Below are positions 18,229 through 28,065 of a stretch of 64,000 bases of DNA, piece by piece. The notes beneath the pieces are model-generated. The model ran no database searches, had not been told where the DNA came from, and was given only the letters and a program-made list of their open reading frames with translations. Numbering within the stretch: the stretch's first letter is position 1; every line of letters starts with the position of its first letter. This DNA comes from CAVVIO01 sp963748095 (GTDB taxonomy: Bacteria > Bacteroidota > Bacteroidia > Bacteroidales > UBA10428). Position numbers and translations under genes: made by a program. The stretch covers positions 62,001-126,000 of the forward strand of contig CAVVIO010000016.1 in the NCBI GenBank assembly GCA_963748095.1, in the 5' to 3' direction.

Positions 18229-19806
18229 ATGAAGAATAGTAAATACTTTTTGATTACTTGCTTATTTATAAGCGCTTATCTGCCAATAGTTCATGCAACC
18301 ATACCCTTACCGAACATCCCGGCAACCCAGTTCCTGATTACCGATTACGGAGCTGATACTACAAGTGTTGATAATTCGGCCGCGATCAATGCATCCATTG
18401 CAGCAGCTAACAATGCCGGAGGCGGTACCGTTGTTATTCCTGCCGGCAGGTTCCTGAGTGGTCCGATTACCATGCAAAGTAACGTTAATCTTTATATTTC
18501 AGCCGGGGCCATCCTGCAAATGATGCCATACGGAGACGGAAACGGCAGTCCGGCCGGTTCTTATCCTAACGATGGAACAACCGACTCGTATGCATACTTT
18601 ATTTACGGGGTGGGACTTAATAATATTGAAGTCAGCGGATCGGGTGTGATAGAAGGCGATGGTGCTGCCTGGTGGGCGGCCTATAAAGCAAACAGCAGTA
18701 TTCACCGGCCCTATTTGATTCGGTTTAAAGCCTGTAATACAGTTTTAATCACCGACATTACTTTACAGAATTCGCCGAATGTTCACATTTGCCTCGGACG
18801 AAGCGGAAGCAGTTTTGGCTCGGACGGAACGATCTCGAACGTCACTATTCTTGCACCTTCCGACTCACCGAATACCGATGCCATCGATACCTGGTACTGG
18901 AACAGAGTAAATATTTTAAACTGCCATCTTTCCGTAGGCGACGATAATGTGGCCATGGACAGTTACAGCCATGATATCACAATTAAAAATTGTGAATTCG
19001 GTACCGGACATGGAGTGTCGGTGGGTAGTTACACCGTCGATGTACAAAATATCACGGTGGATAGTTGCACGTTTAACGGAACTACCAATGGAATCCGACT
19101 TAAAACCAATCGTACGCGCGGAGGGCAGGATTCAACATTTGCCTATTCGAATATTACCATGAATAATGTAAAATATCCTTTTTACATTACCAGTTGGTAC
19201 GATAAAGAACCTTATCCGGCTTCGGCCCAAACGGCAGCCGCTATCACCAGTACTACACCATTATGGAAAAACATTACATTTAAGAATATAGTAGTCACCA
19301 ATTCTACCTATGCCGGAATTATTTACGGATTACCGGAAATGTATATCGACAATGTTGTATTTGATAATGTGCAGATTGCAGCAAAATCGAAGGGACTGAT
19401 TACGAATTTTGTAAACGGGCTCGTTTTCAAAAACTGTTCATCCGTTACCATCCCCAGCAATAAAGGAGATGCGATTGTTCCTTATGAAGCGGAAATAAGC
19501 GGTATTGATACAATAACAGGAGCTTCTACTTCGTGTCCTGCCACGGCAGTTAACAATGTAGAAGCTGCCGGTTCAGTTTCCTGTTTCCCCGACCCGGTAA
19601 AAGGAGATTATTTTACTGTAAATGCTGATTATCGCATTGACAAGATTCGGATTTATAACATGTCAGGAAATGAGGTCAAAGAACAAAATGGAAACATGTT
19701 GAATCAACTGACAATAAATGTGAAAGAACTTCCCTCAGGACAATACATTATCAAAATTATGTCGGACAATAAAAAAGTCAATTCATTGAAGTTGATCAAA
19801 GAATAG
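18229..19806 (+). CDS. Polygalacturonase, GH28 family, T9SS-secreted
   Basis: 525 aa. Signal peptide (about 1-24), then a GH28 right-handed beta-helix. All GH28 signature motifs are present: 'SPNTDAIDT' (NTD), 'VGDDNVAMD' (two catalytic Asp), 'GTGHGVSVGS' (GHG) and 'GIRLKTNRTRGG' (RLK). Hydrolyses alpha-1,4-galacturonan bonds. The C-terminal about 70 residues ('FPDPVKGDYFTVNADYRI' ... 'SNLKLIKE'-type end, here 'VNSLKLIKE') form a T9SS type A sorting domain, so the enzyme is exported to the cell surface or medium. Complements the PL1 lyase at 13943-16201. No SusC/SusD pair is visible in the window. Confidence 0.93.
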   Translation: MKNSKYFLITCLFISAYLPIVHATIPLPNIPATQFLITDYGADTTSVDNSAAINASIAAANNAGGGTVVIPAGRFLSGPITMQSNVNLYISAGAILQMMPYGDGNGSPAGSYPNDGTTDSYAYFIYGVGLNNIEVSGSGVIEGDGAAWWAAYKANSSIHRPYLIRFKACNTVLITDITLQNSPNVHICLGRSGSSFGSDGTISNVTILAPSDSPNTDAIDTWYWNRVNILNCHLSVGDDNVAMDSYSHDITIKNCEFGTGHGVSVGSYTVDVQNITVDSCTFNGTTNGIRLKTNRTRGGQDSTFAYSNITMNNVKYPFYITSWYDKEPYPASAQTAAAITSTTPLWKNITFKNIVVTNSTYAGIIYGLPEMYIDNVVFDNVQIAAKSKGLITNFVNGLVFKNCSSVTIPSNKGDAIVPYEAEISGIDTITGASTSCPATAVNNVEAAGSVSCFPDPVKGDYFTVNADYRIDKIRIYNMSGNEVKEQNGNMLNQLTINVKELPSGQYIIKIMSDNKKVNSLKLIKE

Positions 19807-19845
19807 GTTGGTTTGTTTTATAGGGGGCTACTGACAAAAATCCCG

Positions 19846-19883
19846 GAAACGGGTGCATTTGCAAAGGTGCCCGTTTCTTCTTC
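19846..19883 (+). terminator. Rho-independent terminator after GH28
   Basis: Perfect 8-bp stem GAAACGGG (19846-19853)/CCCGTTTC (19870-19877) with a 16-nt loop and a T/C-rich tail (TTCTTC), 40 nt past the GH28 stop. Confidence 0.65.
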
Positions 19884-20067
19884 GATTGATGATGCCAGGT
19901 TGATAAAAAATTTAGCTCTTCCAATAATTCCGGCTGATCTTTAACAGATGATTATTTTCTTGATAATGTTTAAAAAATCGATAACCTTGTTATTCAACGA
20001 AAGCGGTTAATATATATTAGCAGCTCATAACAAGGTTAAGTCTAATAGGGTGTAAAACATATAACTT

Positions 20068-20075
20068 TAACTTTG
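20068..20075 (+). promoter_or_regulatory. -7 promoter box of the VOC gene
   Basis: TAACTTTG matches the Bacteroidota -7 consensus TAnnTTTG. Transcription would begin near 20082, which excludes the upstream TTG at 20073 and supports the ATG at 20115 (or 20121) as the start. No clear TTTG at -33. Confidence 0.45.
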
Positions 20076-20114
20076 CAGACCATCTTACTTAATGAACAAT
20101 ATAATAAAAACAGA

Positions 20115-20510
20115 ATGAATATGAAACTTGAAAGAACCGGAATCATTTTATTTGTTGAAAAGTTCAAAGAGTGTGTGTCTTTTTACCGGGATATTATTGG
20201 ATTAAAAATTTTATTCCAAAATGAAGACTTAACCTGTTTCGATTTTGGAGGGAGTTACTTAATGATTGAACCCAGGGATAATGAATACCCGGATAAAAAG
20301 AGGAAAAATGATAAAAATGGAATTCGCCTCCGTTTTAATGTGTCCGATATTAAGTCCCACAGTGAAAAATTAAAGTCTTTAGGAATCCATGTGAACATCG
20401 AAGAATATGATTGGGGTACAGTAGCGAAATTTAAAGACCCGGATGGCAATAATTGCTCTTTGAAAGATTCGGAAAAATTTGAACTACAAATAAAAAACTT
20501 CAAGGGTTAG
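20115..20510 (+). CDS. VOC (glyoxalase/bleomycin-resistance fold) family protein
   Basis: 131 aa from ATG 20115 (another in-frame ATG six bases later is equally possible). Compact babbab VOC fold: 'TGIILFVEKFKECVSFYRDI' then 'GLKILFQNEDLTCFDFGGSY' and a closing 'FKDPDGNNCSLKD', the usual metal/active-site-containing final strand. Small soluble enzyme or binding protein. The substrate cannot be assigned: isolated VOC genes include dioxygenases, isomerases and antibiotic-binding proteins. Monocistronic by spacing. Confidence 0.85.
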   Translation: MNMKLERTGIILFVEKFKECVSFYRDIIGLKILFQNEDLTCFDFGGSYLMIEPRDNEYPDKKRKNDKNGIRLRFNVSDIKSHSEKLKSLGIHVNIEEYDWGTVAKFKDPDGNNCSLKDSEKFELQIKNFKG

Positions 20511-20596
20511 AATGTTATTTATAACTGCTAAAGACACAATTTAGCTAAAACTCATTATTGATTTCTATATCATCGTATTGAATGTTAGAAAAGTAA

Positions 20597-20749
20597 CAAA
20601 TCGGATGTATCCACTTTAATCGTAATAATGCCTGGGTTATATTTGAAATTCTTCGACCCCATATTGAAGTGATTTTGGATTTAAAACCTGATACGCAACC
20701 AATTTATAAATTTCTCCATTCTTGGTATATTATTGAAAGATTAAAATAA
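20597..20749 (+). pseudogene. ORF remnant upstream of the lipoprotein
   Basis: A 50-codon open stretch without a start codon but with protein-like composition ('WVIFEILRPHIEVILDLKPD' and 'KFLHSWYIIERLK'). Its TAA overlaps the next ATG (TAATG), the typical arrangement of translationally coupled genes. Probably the 3' end of a gene whose 5' part is lost. Not recognised. Confidence 0.35.
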
Positions 20750-21120
20750 TGAAGATAAAATTAACAATTCTGGTTGGCGCTGTATTAATTATTTCCTGTT
20801 CAAAAAATGATGATTTTAAGAATGGGAGAATAGTTTATTCATCTATTTAACAGGAAATTCAAATTAATAATGGAGATATTTTAAAAATAAATCTTGGCAG
20901 TTTTGGAGATGAGGAAGGTGCACGAATTTATGAAAGTCCCCGTAATGCCAATTTAAGTAAACTGTATCGGGAGATAAACACAAATTCAATATTCTATCAA
21001 TATTCTCCAAATGATAACTTTACAGGTAAAGACTCGGTTGGATTAATACTTAACCGGAGTTCTGATGGTGCAAGATCGGGCTTTAATGACACTACCAGAA
21101 TCCGTATCGTTATCAATTAG
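20749..21120 (+). pseudogene. Ig/cadherin-like small lipoprotein, interrupted by UAA
   Basis: A single frame of 123 codons gives a lipoprotein signal (MKIKLTILVGAVLIISC, lipobox Cys17) and then 'SKNDDFKNGRIVYSSI'. An in-frame TAA follows at codon 34 ('tctatttaacag'), after which the frame continues uninterrupted to a C-terminal 'YQYSPNDNFTGKDSVGLIL' bacterial Ig/cadherin-like strand pattern. One substitution (CAA to TAA, or similar) would repair it. The 3' half from 20958 is duplicated at 27434. Periplasmic or surface lipoprotein of unknown function if intact. Confidence 0.65.
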
Positions 21121-21823
21121 AAACTTCTACCCTACTCTATTCAAAGAATATCGTAAAAAAATAAATTAATCTTTCCCTTTTGTTTACTGTTCAAATTCCC
21201 GAAACCAATTTTTTGCCTCCTCGACAGAATTGAACATTTTAAATGGAATCCCAAATTTTTTAGCTGATTGAAAAACGTGATTAATATAGTACTGTTTAAA
21301 GATATTTATATTGGCTACACCTACAACACGCTTCAATCCTGCTTTTGCTGCTTCGGGCATGGCAGTTTCCTGTAACCATTTCCTGTATTCAGGAGAAATT
21401 ATTCCCTGATCACTTATATCGGATATATAATTATCAACAGGCTTAATTGACATATATTTTATTGCTTCCTGAAAGGGTTTTTTATATTCTTCAAAAGTTA
21501 TTTTCTTATTTGCCCAGGTAATGGTCAGAACTTTCAATTCCTCTTCATAAGTTAATTTCGCAAATTCATTTTCAAATATAGTTTCCATAGATTATTTGTA
21601 AATTATATTGTTTAGTTAAATGTATTACGATAATTAAGCAACTAAGTTTGGGGAATTTTTACAGACTAGCTTTAAATTAATCAATTAACCCGCTGGCGCG
21701 AATTTGAAATCCTTTCCCTGCCCTGTTCTGCCTGGTTCAAACATACAATAGGGCATGAAAATAATAATCAAAATTTTCGGTAAAGCCGAACCAGGCACAG
21801 CCCAAACCTTTTTTGTCCGGCCC
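20958..21823. repeat. Segmental duplication, copy A (866 bp)
   Basis: Nearly identical to 27434-28305. Begins inside the broken lipoprotein (at TAAACTG), includes the whole convergent STAS-like gene and its upstream DNA, and ends after ...TTGTCCGGCCC. Near the right end a 10-bp inverted repeat (TGCCTGGTTC 21729 / GAACCAGGCA 21788) encloses 50 bp. Copies differ by scattered substitutions, one A in a homopolymer run and a 5-bp CCTGC-type unit. Confidence 0.95.
21184..21588 (-). CDS. STAS/SpoIIAA-like protein
   Basis: 134 aa, no signal peptide. Alternating beta/alpha pattern with 'LKVLTITWANKKITFEEYKK', 'ISPEYRKWLQETAMPEAAKA', 'LKRVVGVANINIFKQYYINH' and 'GIPFKMFNSVEEAKNWFREF'. The 'f.s.eeA..WL' ending is characteristic of the Bacteroidota SpoIIAA/STAS-like small proteins. 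Partner and role unknown. Convergent with the lipoprotein remnant. An intact version of the gene whose duplicate at 27661-28065 has a nonsense mutation. Stand-alone transcription from the 21.6-kb side. Confidence 0.75.
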   Translation of the reverse strand: METIFENEFAKLTYEEELKVLTITWANKKITFEEYKKPFQEAIKYMSIKPVDNYISDISDQGIISPEYRKWLQETAMPEAAKAGLKRVVGVANINIFKQYYINHVFQSAKKFGIPFKMFNSVEEAKNWFREFEQ

Positions 21824-21872
21824 AAAAAATCATTGTTTACCTGTCATCTGTTTCTTTCCAACCTCTTACAAA

Positions 21873-21904
21873 TTTGCTTTGTATCCGATAATCCCCTATA
21901 TTTA
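21873..21904 (+). promoter_or_regulatory. Bacteroidota -33/-7 promoter (element 2 of 5)
   Basis: TTTG (21873-21876), 20-nt spacer, TATATTTA (21897-21904), within ACAAATTTGCTTT. Oriented toward the AraC-GyrI gene, giving a leader of about 115 nt. The rest of the 440-nt gap (21589-22028) is the end of duplication copy A plus unremarkable AT-rich DNA. Confidence 0.55.
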
Positions 21905-22028
21905 TTTCCGGTACATCTGACAGTTATAGCTTTGTCCAAAACATATTACAACAGGCAATAAGTCTATCGCTTTCAGGCATATTCCGGTAAATTATAAACA
22001 TTCCATAAATAATATTCCGACAATAAAA

Positions 22029-22969
22029 ATGAACAAAACAAACCCGTTAATTACCGAATATATCTCCCGGATAAACAAAACTTTTGATTATATAGAATCA
22101 AATATTGAAAAACCAATGACCTTGGAAGAATTAGCTTCAGTGGCTAATTTTTCAAAATTTCATTTTAACAGGATATTTCAATCAATTGTCGGAGAAACTC
22201 CTTTCCAGTTTATTTCACGAGTTAGAATCGAGAAAGCCGCCATGCTGATCGCAACCAATAAAAACGAAAGCATCTCTGAAATAGCTTACAAATGCGGATT
22301 TTCGGATACTCAATATTTTCGAGAAATTTCAGGAATTATTTTAACACTTCTGCCTCGCAGTACCGAAAGGAAAAACTTCAAAAAAGCAATTTAAGTCAAC
22401 CAGATAGCAATACGCATCAACCCGATGAAAAACCCACCCTTTATTTTTGTCCCGATTTACAAACAATAAAATGGAGGACAAATATGAAATTAAACAAAAG
22501 TGTGGAAGTCAAAGAGCTTCCTGAAATGACAGTTGCTTACATCAGGCACATTGGCCCGTACAAGGGTGATGACAAACTATTCGAAAAAATCTGGAACAGG
22601 TTATTCGCCTGGGCCGGTCCGCGGGGACTGATCGGCGGAAAGGATTTCAAATCGTTGATTGTATATCACGACGACCCGAATGTTACTGTCGAAGATAAAC
22701 TCAGGATGAGTGTCTGCATTACGGTTCCACGGGAAACAAAAGTCGACGGAGAAGTCGGTAAAATGGAAATTGAGGCTGCCAGGTATGTTATTGCCCGGTT
22801 TGAAGTTACGGCACAGGATTTCCAGCAGGCATGGAATTGGGTGTACGGACAATGGTTCCCAACCAGCGGATATCAACCCGACGATAAGCCTTGCTTTGAA
22901 ATGTATCCGGAGGAACCCAAAGACGGAAAATTTATTGTGGATATCTGTGTGCCGGTAAAACCAATTTAA
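22029..22969 (+). pseudogene. AraC-type regulator with GyrI-like domain, frameshifted
   Basis: Frame 1 (from 22029) encodes two AraC helix-turn-helix motifs ('MTLEELASVANFSKFHFNRI' and 'ISEIAYKCGFSDTQYF'). At TTTT (22316-22319) it shifts; the expected continuation 'SRNFRNYFNTSASQYRKEKL' is in the next frame and runs to the stop at 22969. One extra T restores a protein of about 313 aa. The C-terminal part is a GyrI-like effector domain ('VAYIRHIGPYKGDDKLFEKI' ... 'FIVDICVPVKPI'). Architecture equals the Rob/SoxS-BmrR-like AraC-GyrI regulators that bind small hydrophobic molecules. An internal ATG (22484) could still allow a free GyrI domain to be made. Confidence 0.8.
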
Positions 22970-22978
22970 ATGTTAAAT

Positions 22979-23020
22979 AACAAACGGACCGGCTCAAAAA
23001 AACCGGCCCGTTTGTTTTAT
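22979..23020 (+). terminator. Strong rho-independent terminator
   Basis: AACAAACGG-CCGG stem pairing with CCGG-CCGTTTGTT (one A/C mismatch) around an A-rich loop, followed by TTTTAT. Sits 10 nt after the AraC-GyrI stop and just ahead of the DUF4332 gene. Confidence 0.8.
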
Positions 23021-23033
23021 AAAACAAAATGGT

Positions 23034-23708
23034 ATGGGTTATTATATTGATTTATCAAAAATCACAATCGACGATTATAAAGCGAAACTGGTTACGGCAT
23101 ATCTCCCGCCTAGCAGGATGATACTTAAAGAAAGGCCGGAAGAGAGATTCGGCTACTTTAAAAATATTGGGATCAGAAACGTTTATGAACTGATCCGTAT
23201 CCTTAAAAAGAAAGATAAATTCACGGAATTACAAAAAGTGGAATGCCTGTCGGGCAATTACCTGACAATCCTGCTCAGGGAGCTGAACAGTATACTGCCA
23301 AAACCCAATAAGATCAGCGAATTCACCGGGATTTCAAAAGATACGGTAGCCAAACTGGAAAAAACAGGCATTAAAAACACTGCAACACTCTATGAGAGGA
23401 TTATTACTTCCGAAAGCCGAAAAGAACTTGCCAAAATCGCCGGGATAACAGATGCTGAAATTCTGGAACTGACCAAATTAACAGATCTGTCGAGAATAAA
23501 ATGGGTAGGAGTAAATTTCGCCCGAATGCTTTATGATATAGGCGTGGACACGGTTGAGAAAGCATCCGGATCAGACCCTGTAGATTTACATATGCGAATT
23601 AACCAAATCAACAAAGAAAAAAAATTCTACAAAGGACAAATCGGGCTGAATGATATCAGGATTTTTATTGATGCAGCCAAAGAAGTCCCGCTGGAAATTG
23701 AATATTGA
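23034..23708 (+). CDS. DUF4332 helix-hairpin-helix protein
   Basis: 224 aa, soluble. Several HhH-like repeats: 'EERFGYFKNIGIRNVYELIR', 'ISEFTGISKDTVAKLEKTGI', 'LAKIAGITDAEILELTKLTD', and 'IKWVGVNFARMLYDIGVDTV', the last being the signature segment of DUF4332. HhH repeats usually bind DNA non-specifically or mediate protein contacts. No catalytic residues are recognisable. Starts at an ATG only 14 nt after the preceding terminator, so it may depend on read-through or a promoter inside the preceding gene. Confidence 0.8.
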   Translation: MGYYIDLSKITIDDYKAKLVTAYLPPSRMILKERPEERFGYFKNIGIRNVYELIRILKKKDKFTELQKVECLSGNYLTILLRELNSILPKPNKISEFTGISKDTVAKLEKTGIKNTATLYERIITSESRKELAKIAGITDAEILELTKLTDLSRIKWVGVNFARMLYDIGVDTVEKASGSDPVDLHMRINQINKEKKFYKGQIGLNDIRIFIDAAKEVPLEIEY

Positions 23709-24089
23709 AATAATAATGCCCGGTTAGACATAAGAAAAGCAATAGCTTACCAAACATAAATTTTCATTTGCCACATGCAAACCTTATCACATGTCAACGC
23801 TGTTATCTCATTATCAGAAAATAATTTTGTTTTGTTTTCCCGGATAAAACAGTTATATCGGAAAAGTTTTTAATAGTTGTTTTCAGAACAATAAATGTTA
23901 CCAATACATTATCTTGTCAGGCCGTAAAATAATTTCATCGCATTTTAATAATAACTTTTTGATAGGTATATACGTAGGAAATATAAGAAAAATTCAGATT
24001 GATAGTTATGCCTAACATACATTTAAACAGTGAAGATTTAGCGAAATTCAGATAAAGAATAATATTCATCATTATAAAAAAGGGAACCT
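23709..24089. other. Intergenic stretch, nothing recognisable
   Basis: 381 nt, AT rich. No ORF, hairpin or promoter box that I would defend. Presumably holds the promoter of the propeller gene. Confidence 0.5.
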
Positions 24090-27000
24090 ATGAAAAAACA
24101 ATTTTTACTACTTATTATATTAACAATTTTTGCATGCGTTATTAATGCCCAAAGCCAGCAATGGATAAATTACATCAATAGTAACCCCATTTATTCATTG
24201 GCTGAAGAAAATAATACCTTATGGATTGGAACATCTTATGGCGGGGTAGTGGAAATCGATAAAACTACAGGTATTCCAACTTTCTATAACAAGACTAATT
24301 CTGATTTACCTGATAATTTTAACCGATCAATAGCTATTGACAAAAATGGAAACAAGTGGATAGGAACCAGAGCTGGGTTAGCAAAATTTGATGGAAATAG
24401 CTGGACAGTTTATGACACTTCCAATTCGGACCTACCTGATAATTATATCAATTTCATCACTATTGACGAAAACGGGGACAAATGGATAGGAACTACTAGT
24501 AAAGGAGTAACAAAATTTGACGGAACTAACTGGACAGTTTATAATACTTCAAACTCTGATTTACCCGATAATAATATCAATTCCATCACCATTGACGTTA
24601 ATGGTGACAAATGGATTGCAACCCCCGGTGGATTAGCAAAATTTGACGGAACTAACTGGACAGTTTATAATACTTCAAACTCTGATTTACCTGATAACGA
24701 TATATATTATTTAACCATTGATGGGAACAACGATAAATGGATAGGGACTTCCTATAGCGGTTTAGTAAAATTTGACGGGACTAACTGGATAATATTTAAT
24801 ATTTCTAATTCAGATCTGCCTGATAATTACATCAATTTCATCACTATTGACGAAAACGGGGACAAATGGATAGGGACTAATAAAGGTTTAGCAAAATTTG
24901 ATGGAACCAACTGGACAATATTTGATACCTCTAATTCAGGTTTGCCCGATAATCGCGTTAATTCACTAAGTATAGAAGCAAATGGAATTATGTGGATAGG
25001 AACGGTCAACGGATTAGTGAAATTTGACGGTACTAATTGGATTACTTATAACACTTCTTCTTCAGGTTTACCTGGTAACTCCACCCGGTCAATGGTTATT
25101 GACGGAAGCGGGGTCAAATGGATTGGAACCTCTGTTGGTTTAGCAAAATTTACCGATACAACCTGGACAACATATGATCTTTCAAATTCGGATCTGCCTA
25201 ATTATTACATAGCCTCAATGGCTATAGATGGAAGTGGAGTCATGTGGATTGGGACAATGGGGGGATTAACAAAATATGACGGAACTAATTGGACAACTTA
25301 TAATACTTCTAATTCCGGTTTACCTGACGACTATGTTTTTTCATTAGCCATTGATGGAAGTGGAAATAAATGGATCGGGACTACTACAAAAGGACTGGTA
25401 AAATTCGATGGAACTAACTGGACGATTTATAATTCTTCTAATTCAGATTTACCTACTAACTATGTCTTTTCAATAGCCATTGATGGAAGCGGGGATAAAT
25501 GGATAGGAACCAGTGGCGGATCTAGCAAAATTCGATGGAACTAACTGGACAATATTCAATACTTCAAATTCAGAATTACCTCATAACGTTGTATATTCTA
25601 TTACCATCGATGGTAACGGAGATAAGTGGATCGGGACAAGAGAAGGATTAGCAAAATTCGACGGAACTAACTGGACGGTTTATAATACTTCCAACTCAGG
25701 GTTGCCGGATAATCGTATATCTTCATTAACAACAGATGACAATGGAAATACGTGGATTGGGACTACTTATGAAGGATTAGTAAAATTTGACGGAACTGAC
25801 TGGACAGCATTCAATACTTTAAATTCGGGATTGCCTTACAACTATATTAAAACAATAACCATAGATGAAAGCGGAAATAAATGGATTGGCACTGCTTTTG
25901 GAGGAATGGGTGTTTTCAACGAAAACGGCATTCTGACCCTTCCCATTTTAAATGTCTCAACTCATTCATTTACCATCGGAACGTCGGCGGATAGCACCCA
26001 GTCATTTGATATCATGTCAAATACTGACTGGATAATATCATGTGACCAGAACTGGCTGACAACAAATACTTCCGGCGGATCAAACAATGCCTCTGTAACA
26101 CTTACAGCAGAAGCTAATCCAACTATTACCACCAGAACCGCAGCCATAACTGTTTCAGGGACCGGTGTAACAAGCCAGACTATACGAATCTCACAGAAAG
26201 GGGCAACACCTGTTCTGAATGTATCAGCAGATACCTTATCCATTGGAGCAACGGTAAACAGTACCCAAACAGTTGATATTACATCGAATACCGACTGGTC
26301 AATATCGTGCGATCAAAGCTGGCTAACAGCAAATACTGACAACGGGTCCGGTAATGCTTCCATTACGCTTACGGCCGAAGCCAATCCAACCATTTCCGGT
26401 AGAAATGCAACAGTAACCATTTCAGGAACAGGGGTGATAAACAAGACGATATACGTTACACAGGAAGGGGCAACACCTGTTTTAAATGTATCAGCAGATA
26501 CCTTATCCATTGGGGCAACGGCAAACAGTACCCAAACAGTTGATATTACATCGAACATCGACTGGTCAATATCATGTGATCAAAGCTGGCTAACAGCAAA
26601 TACTGCCAACGGGTCAAATAATGCTTCAATCACATTAACGGCCGAAGCTAATCCCTCAGCTACAACAAGAACAGCAATTATCACTATAAACGGATCTGCT
26701 GATAAAACTCAAACTATTTTAGTTATTCAGGATGTCGGGACAACAAGTATTTCTAAAACAGAAAACTCTGGAATTAATATCTTTCCTAATCCTGCAAATG
26801 ATCTTTTGAACATTACGCTACCCCCGGCTACGAATCCATATTTAATAGAAATATTTAATATAAACGGGAAAAAAGTAATAAGCAAAATCCTTAAAACGGA
26901 TCAAAACAAAATAGATATAAGCGATTTATCTGAAGGAATTTATATGATTAAAGTATATACAAAAGAAGGTCCTTTTGTAAAAAAAATAATTATACAATAA
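24090..27000 (+). pseudogene. Secreted 14-blade propeller / triple BACON protein with T9SS tail, one frameshift
   Basis: Signal peptide (MKKQFLLLIILTIFACVINAQ) then 14 repeats of about 41 aa with the core 'KFDGTNWTVYNTSNSDLPDN' and 'GDKWIGT', the two-component-regulator-propeller repeat. Fourteen blades equal two seven-bladed propellers. After these come three BACON domains (about 26-kb coordinates 25950-26740, 'LNVSADTLSIGATVNSTQT' and 'NTDWSISCDQSWL') and a T9SS type A tail ('NIFPNPANDLLNITLPP' ... 'FVKKIIIQ'). The frame breaks in blade 11 at 25521-25524 (GGATCTAGC where sister repeats read GGATTAGC), splitting it into 24090-25544 and a continuation to 27000. Probably a surface carbohydrate- or matrix-binding protein. 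Confidence 0.85.
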
Positions 27001-27022
27001 ATATAACTTACACATAATAAAT

Positions 27023-27062
27023 ATGGCTCTGCACCGCATGTATTGATCGGTAGTGGAGCCAT
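27023..27062 (+). terminator. Terminator after the propeller gene
   Basis: ATGGCTC (27023)/GAGCCAT (27062) stem extended inward by CAC/GTG, followed by GTTTATT. 22 nt after the stop codon. Confidence 0.55.
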
Positions 27063-27080
27063 GTTTATTAATTTCCTAAA

Positions 27081-27112
27081 TTTGCTTTTTAACAGATTAA
27101 CCATTACATTTA
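27081..27112 (+). promoter_or_regulatory. Bacteroidota -33/-7 promoter (element 3 of 5)
   Basis: TTTG (27081-27084), 20-nt spacer, TACATTTA (27105-27112), in the shared AAATTTGCTTT context. No intact gene follows; it points at the duplicated, truncated lipoprotein and may be a relic. Confidence 0.45.
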
Positions 27113-27433
27113 TTTGCTGTTCATCAGTTGAGACAGAAAGCATGTCTCACGGGTAAAGATGTAATAAATAAAAAAGCGATTATTAAGAAAAACAGTATCT
27201 GAGATCTCTGAGGTAAGTTTAGAAACCTGAATGGTTAGAGGAAAATGGGGCTGCGTTTATAATCACAGAAATGCCAATACTATATTAAATTCAGCTATTA
27301 CTCCTTAAATTCCATGAGCTACGTGTAGTTTAAGGGTGTTTCAATTATAACAATTGACTATATTATCCTTTTCTGGTACAATCCCGAAGCCTTCGGAAGT
27401 ATCTACGGGAATGTTAGTGGTAACAGTATTACA

Positions 27434-27596
27434 TAAACTGTATCGGGAGATAAACACAAATTCAATATTCTATCAATATTCTCCAAATGATAACTTTACA
27501 GGTAAAGACTCGGTTGGATTAATACTTAACCGGAGTTCTGATGGTGCAAGATCGGGCTTTAATGACACTACCAGAATCCGTATCGTTATCAATTAG
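27434..27596 (+). pseudogene. Truncated 3' copy of the Ig-like lipoprotein
   Basis: Codes for the last 53 residues of the lipoprotein at 20749-21120 ('KLYREINTNSIFYQYSPNDN' onward, identical). Lacks signal peptide and lipobox because the duplication starts mid-gene. Upstream in-frame sequence is unrelated. Confidence 0.8.
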
Positions 27597-27660
27597 AAAC
27601 TTCTACCCTACTCTATTCAAAGAATATCGTAAAAAAAATAAATTAATCTTTCCCTTTTGT

Positions 27661-28065
27661 TTACTGTTCAAATTCCCGAAACCAATTTTTTGCCTCCTCG
27701 ACAGAATTGAACATTTTAAATGGAATCCCAAATTTTTTAGCTGATTGAAAAACGTGATTAATATAGTACTGTTTAAAGATATTTATATTGGCTACACCTA
27801 CAACACGCTTCAATCCTGCTTTTACTGCTTCAGGCATGGCCGTTTCCTGTAACCATTTCCTGTATTCAGGAGAAATGATTCCCTGATCTCTTATATCGGA
27901 TATATAATTATCAACAGGCTTAATTGACATATACTTTATAGCTTCCTGAAAGGGTTTTTTATATTCTTCAAAAGTTATTTTCTTATTTGCCTAGGTAATG
28001 GTCAGAACTTTCAATTCCTCTTCATAAGTTAATTTCGCAAATTCATTTTCAAATATAGTTTCCAT
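27661..28065 (-). pseudogene. STAS/SpoIIAA-like gene, nonsense mutant duplicate
   Basis: Same length and sequence as the intact gene at 21184-21588 except for a few substitutions. Trp25 (TGG) has become TAG at 27991-27993 ('CCTAGG' in the plus strand). Translation could restart at an internal Met (27930, 'MSIKPVDNYI'), which would lose the first two strands of the fold. Most likely inactive. Confidence 0.85.

Larger units (their letters stand above)
27001..27433. other. Intergenic, with terminator and orphan promoter
   Basis: Holds the terminator at 27023-27062 and the promoter-like element at 27081-27112. The remainder up to the duplication boundary at 27434 shows no coding signal. A short frame entering the duplicated lipoprotein 3' end is fused by chance. 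Confidence 0.5.

Noticed and set aside
20073..20114. TTG-started N-terminal extension of the VOC protein
   Set aside because: It overlaps the -7 promoter box TAACTTTG and would not be in the transcript; the extension has no family similarity.
27354..27433. New gene fused to the duplicated lipoprotein 3' end
   Set aside because: The 27-codon upstream part has no start context or protein-like pattern; it is a chance frame crossing the duplication boundary.
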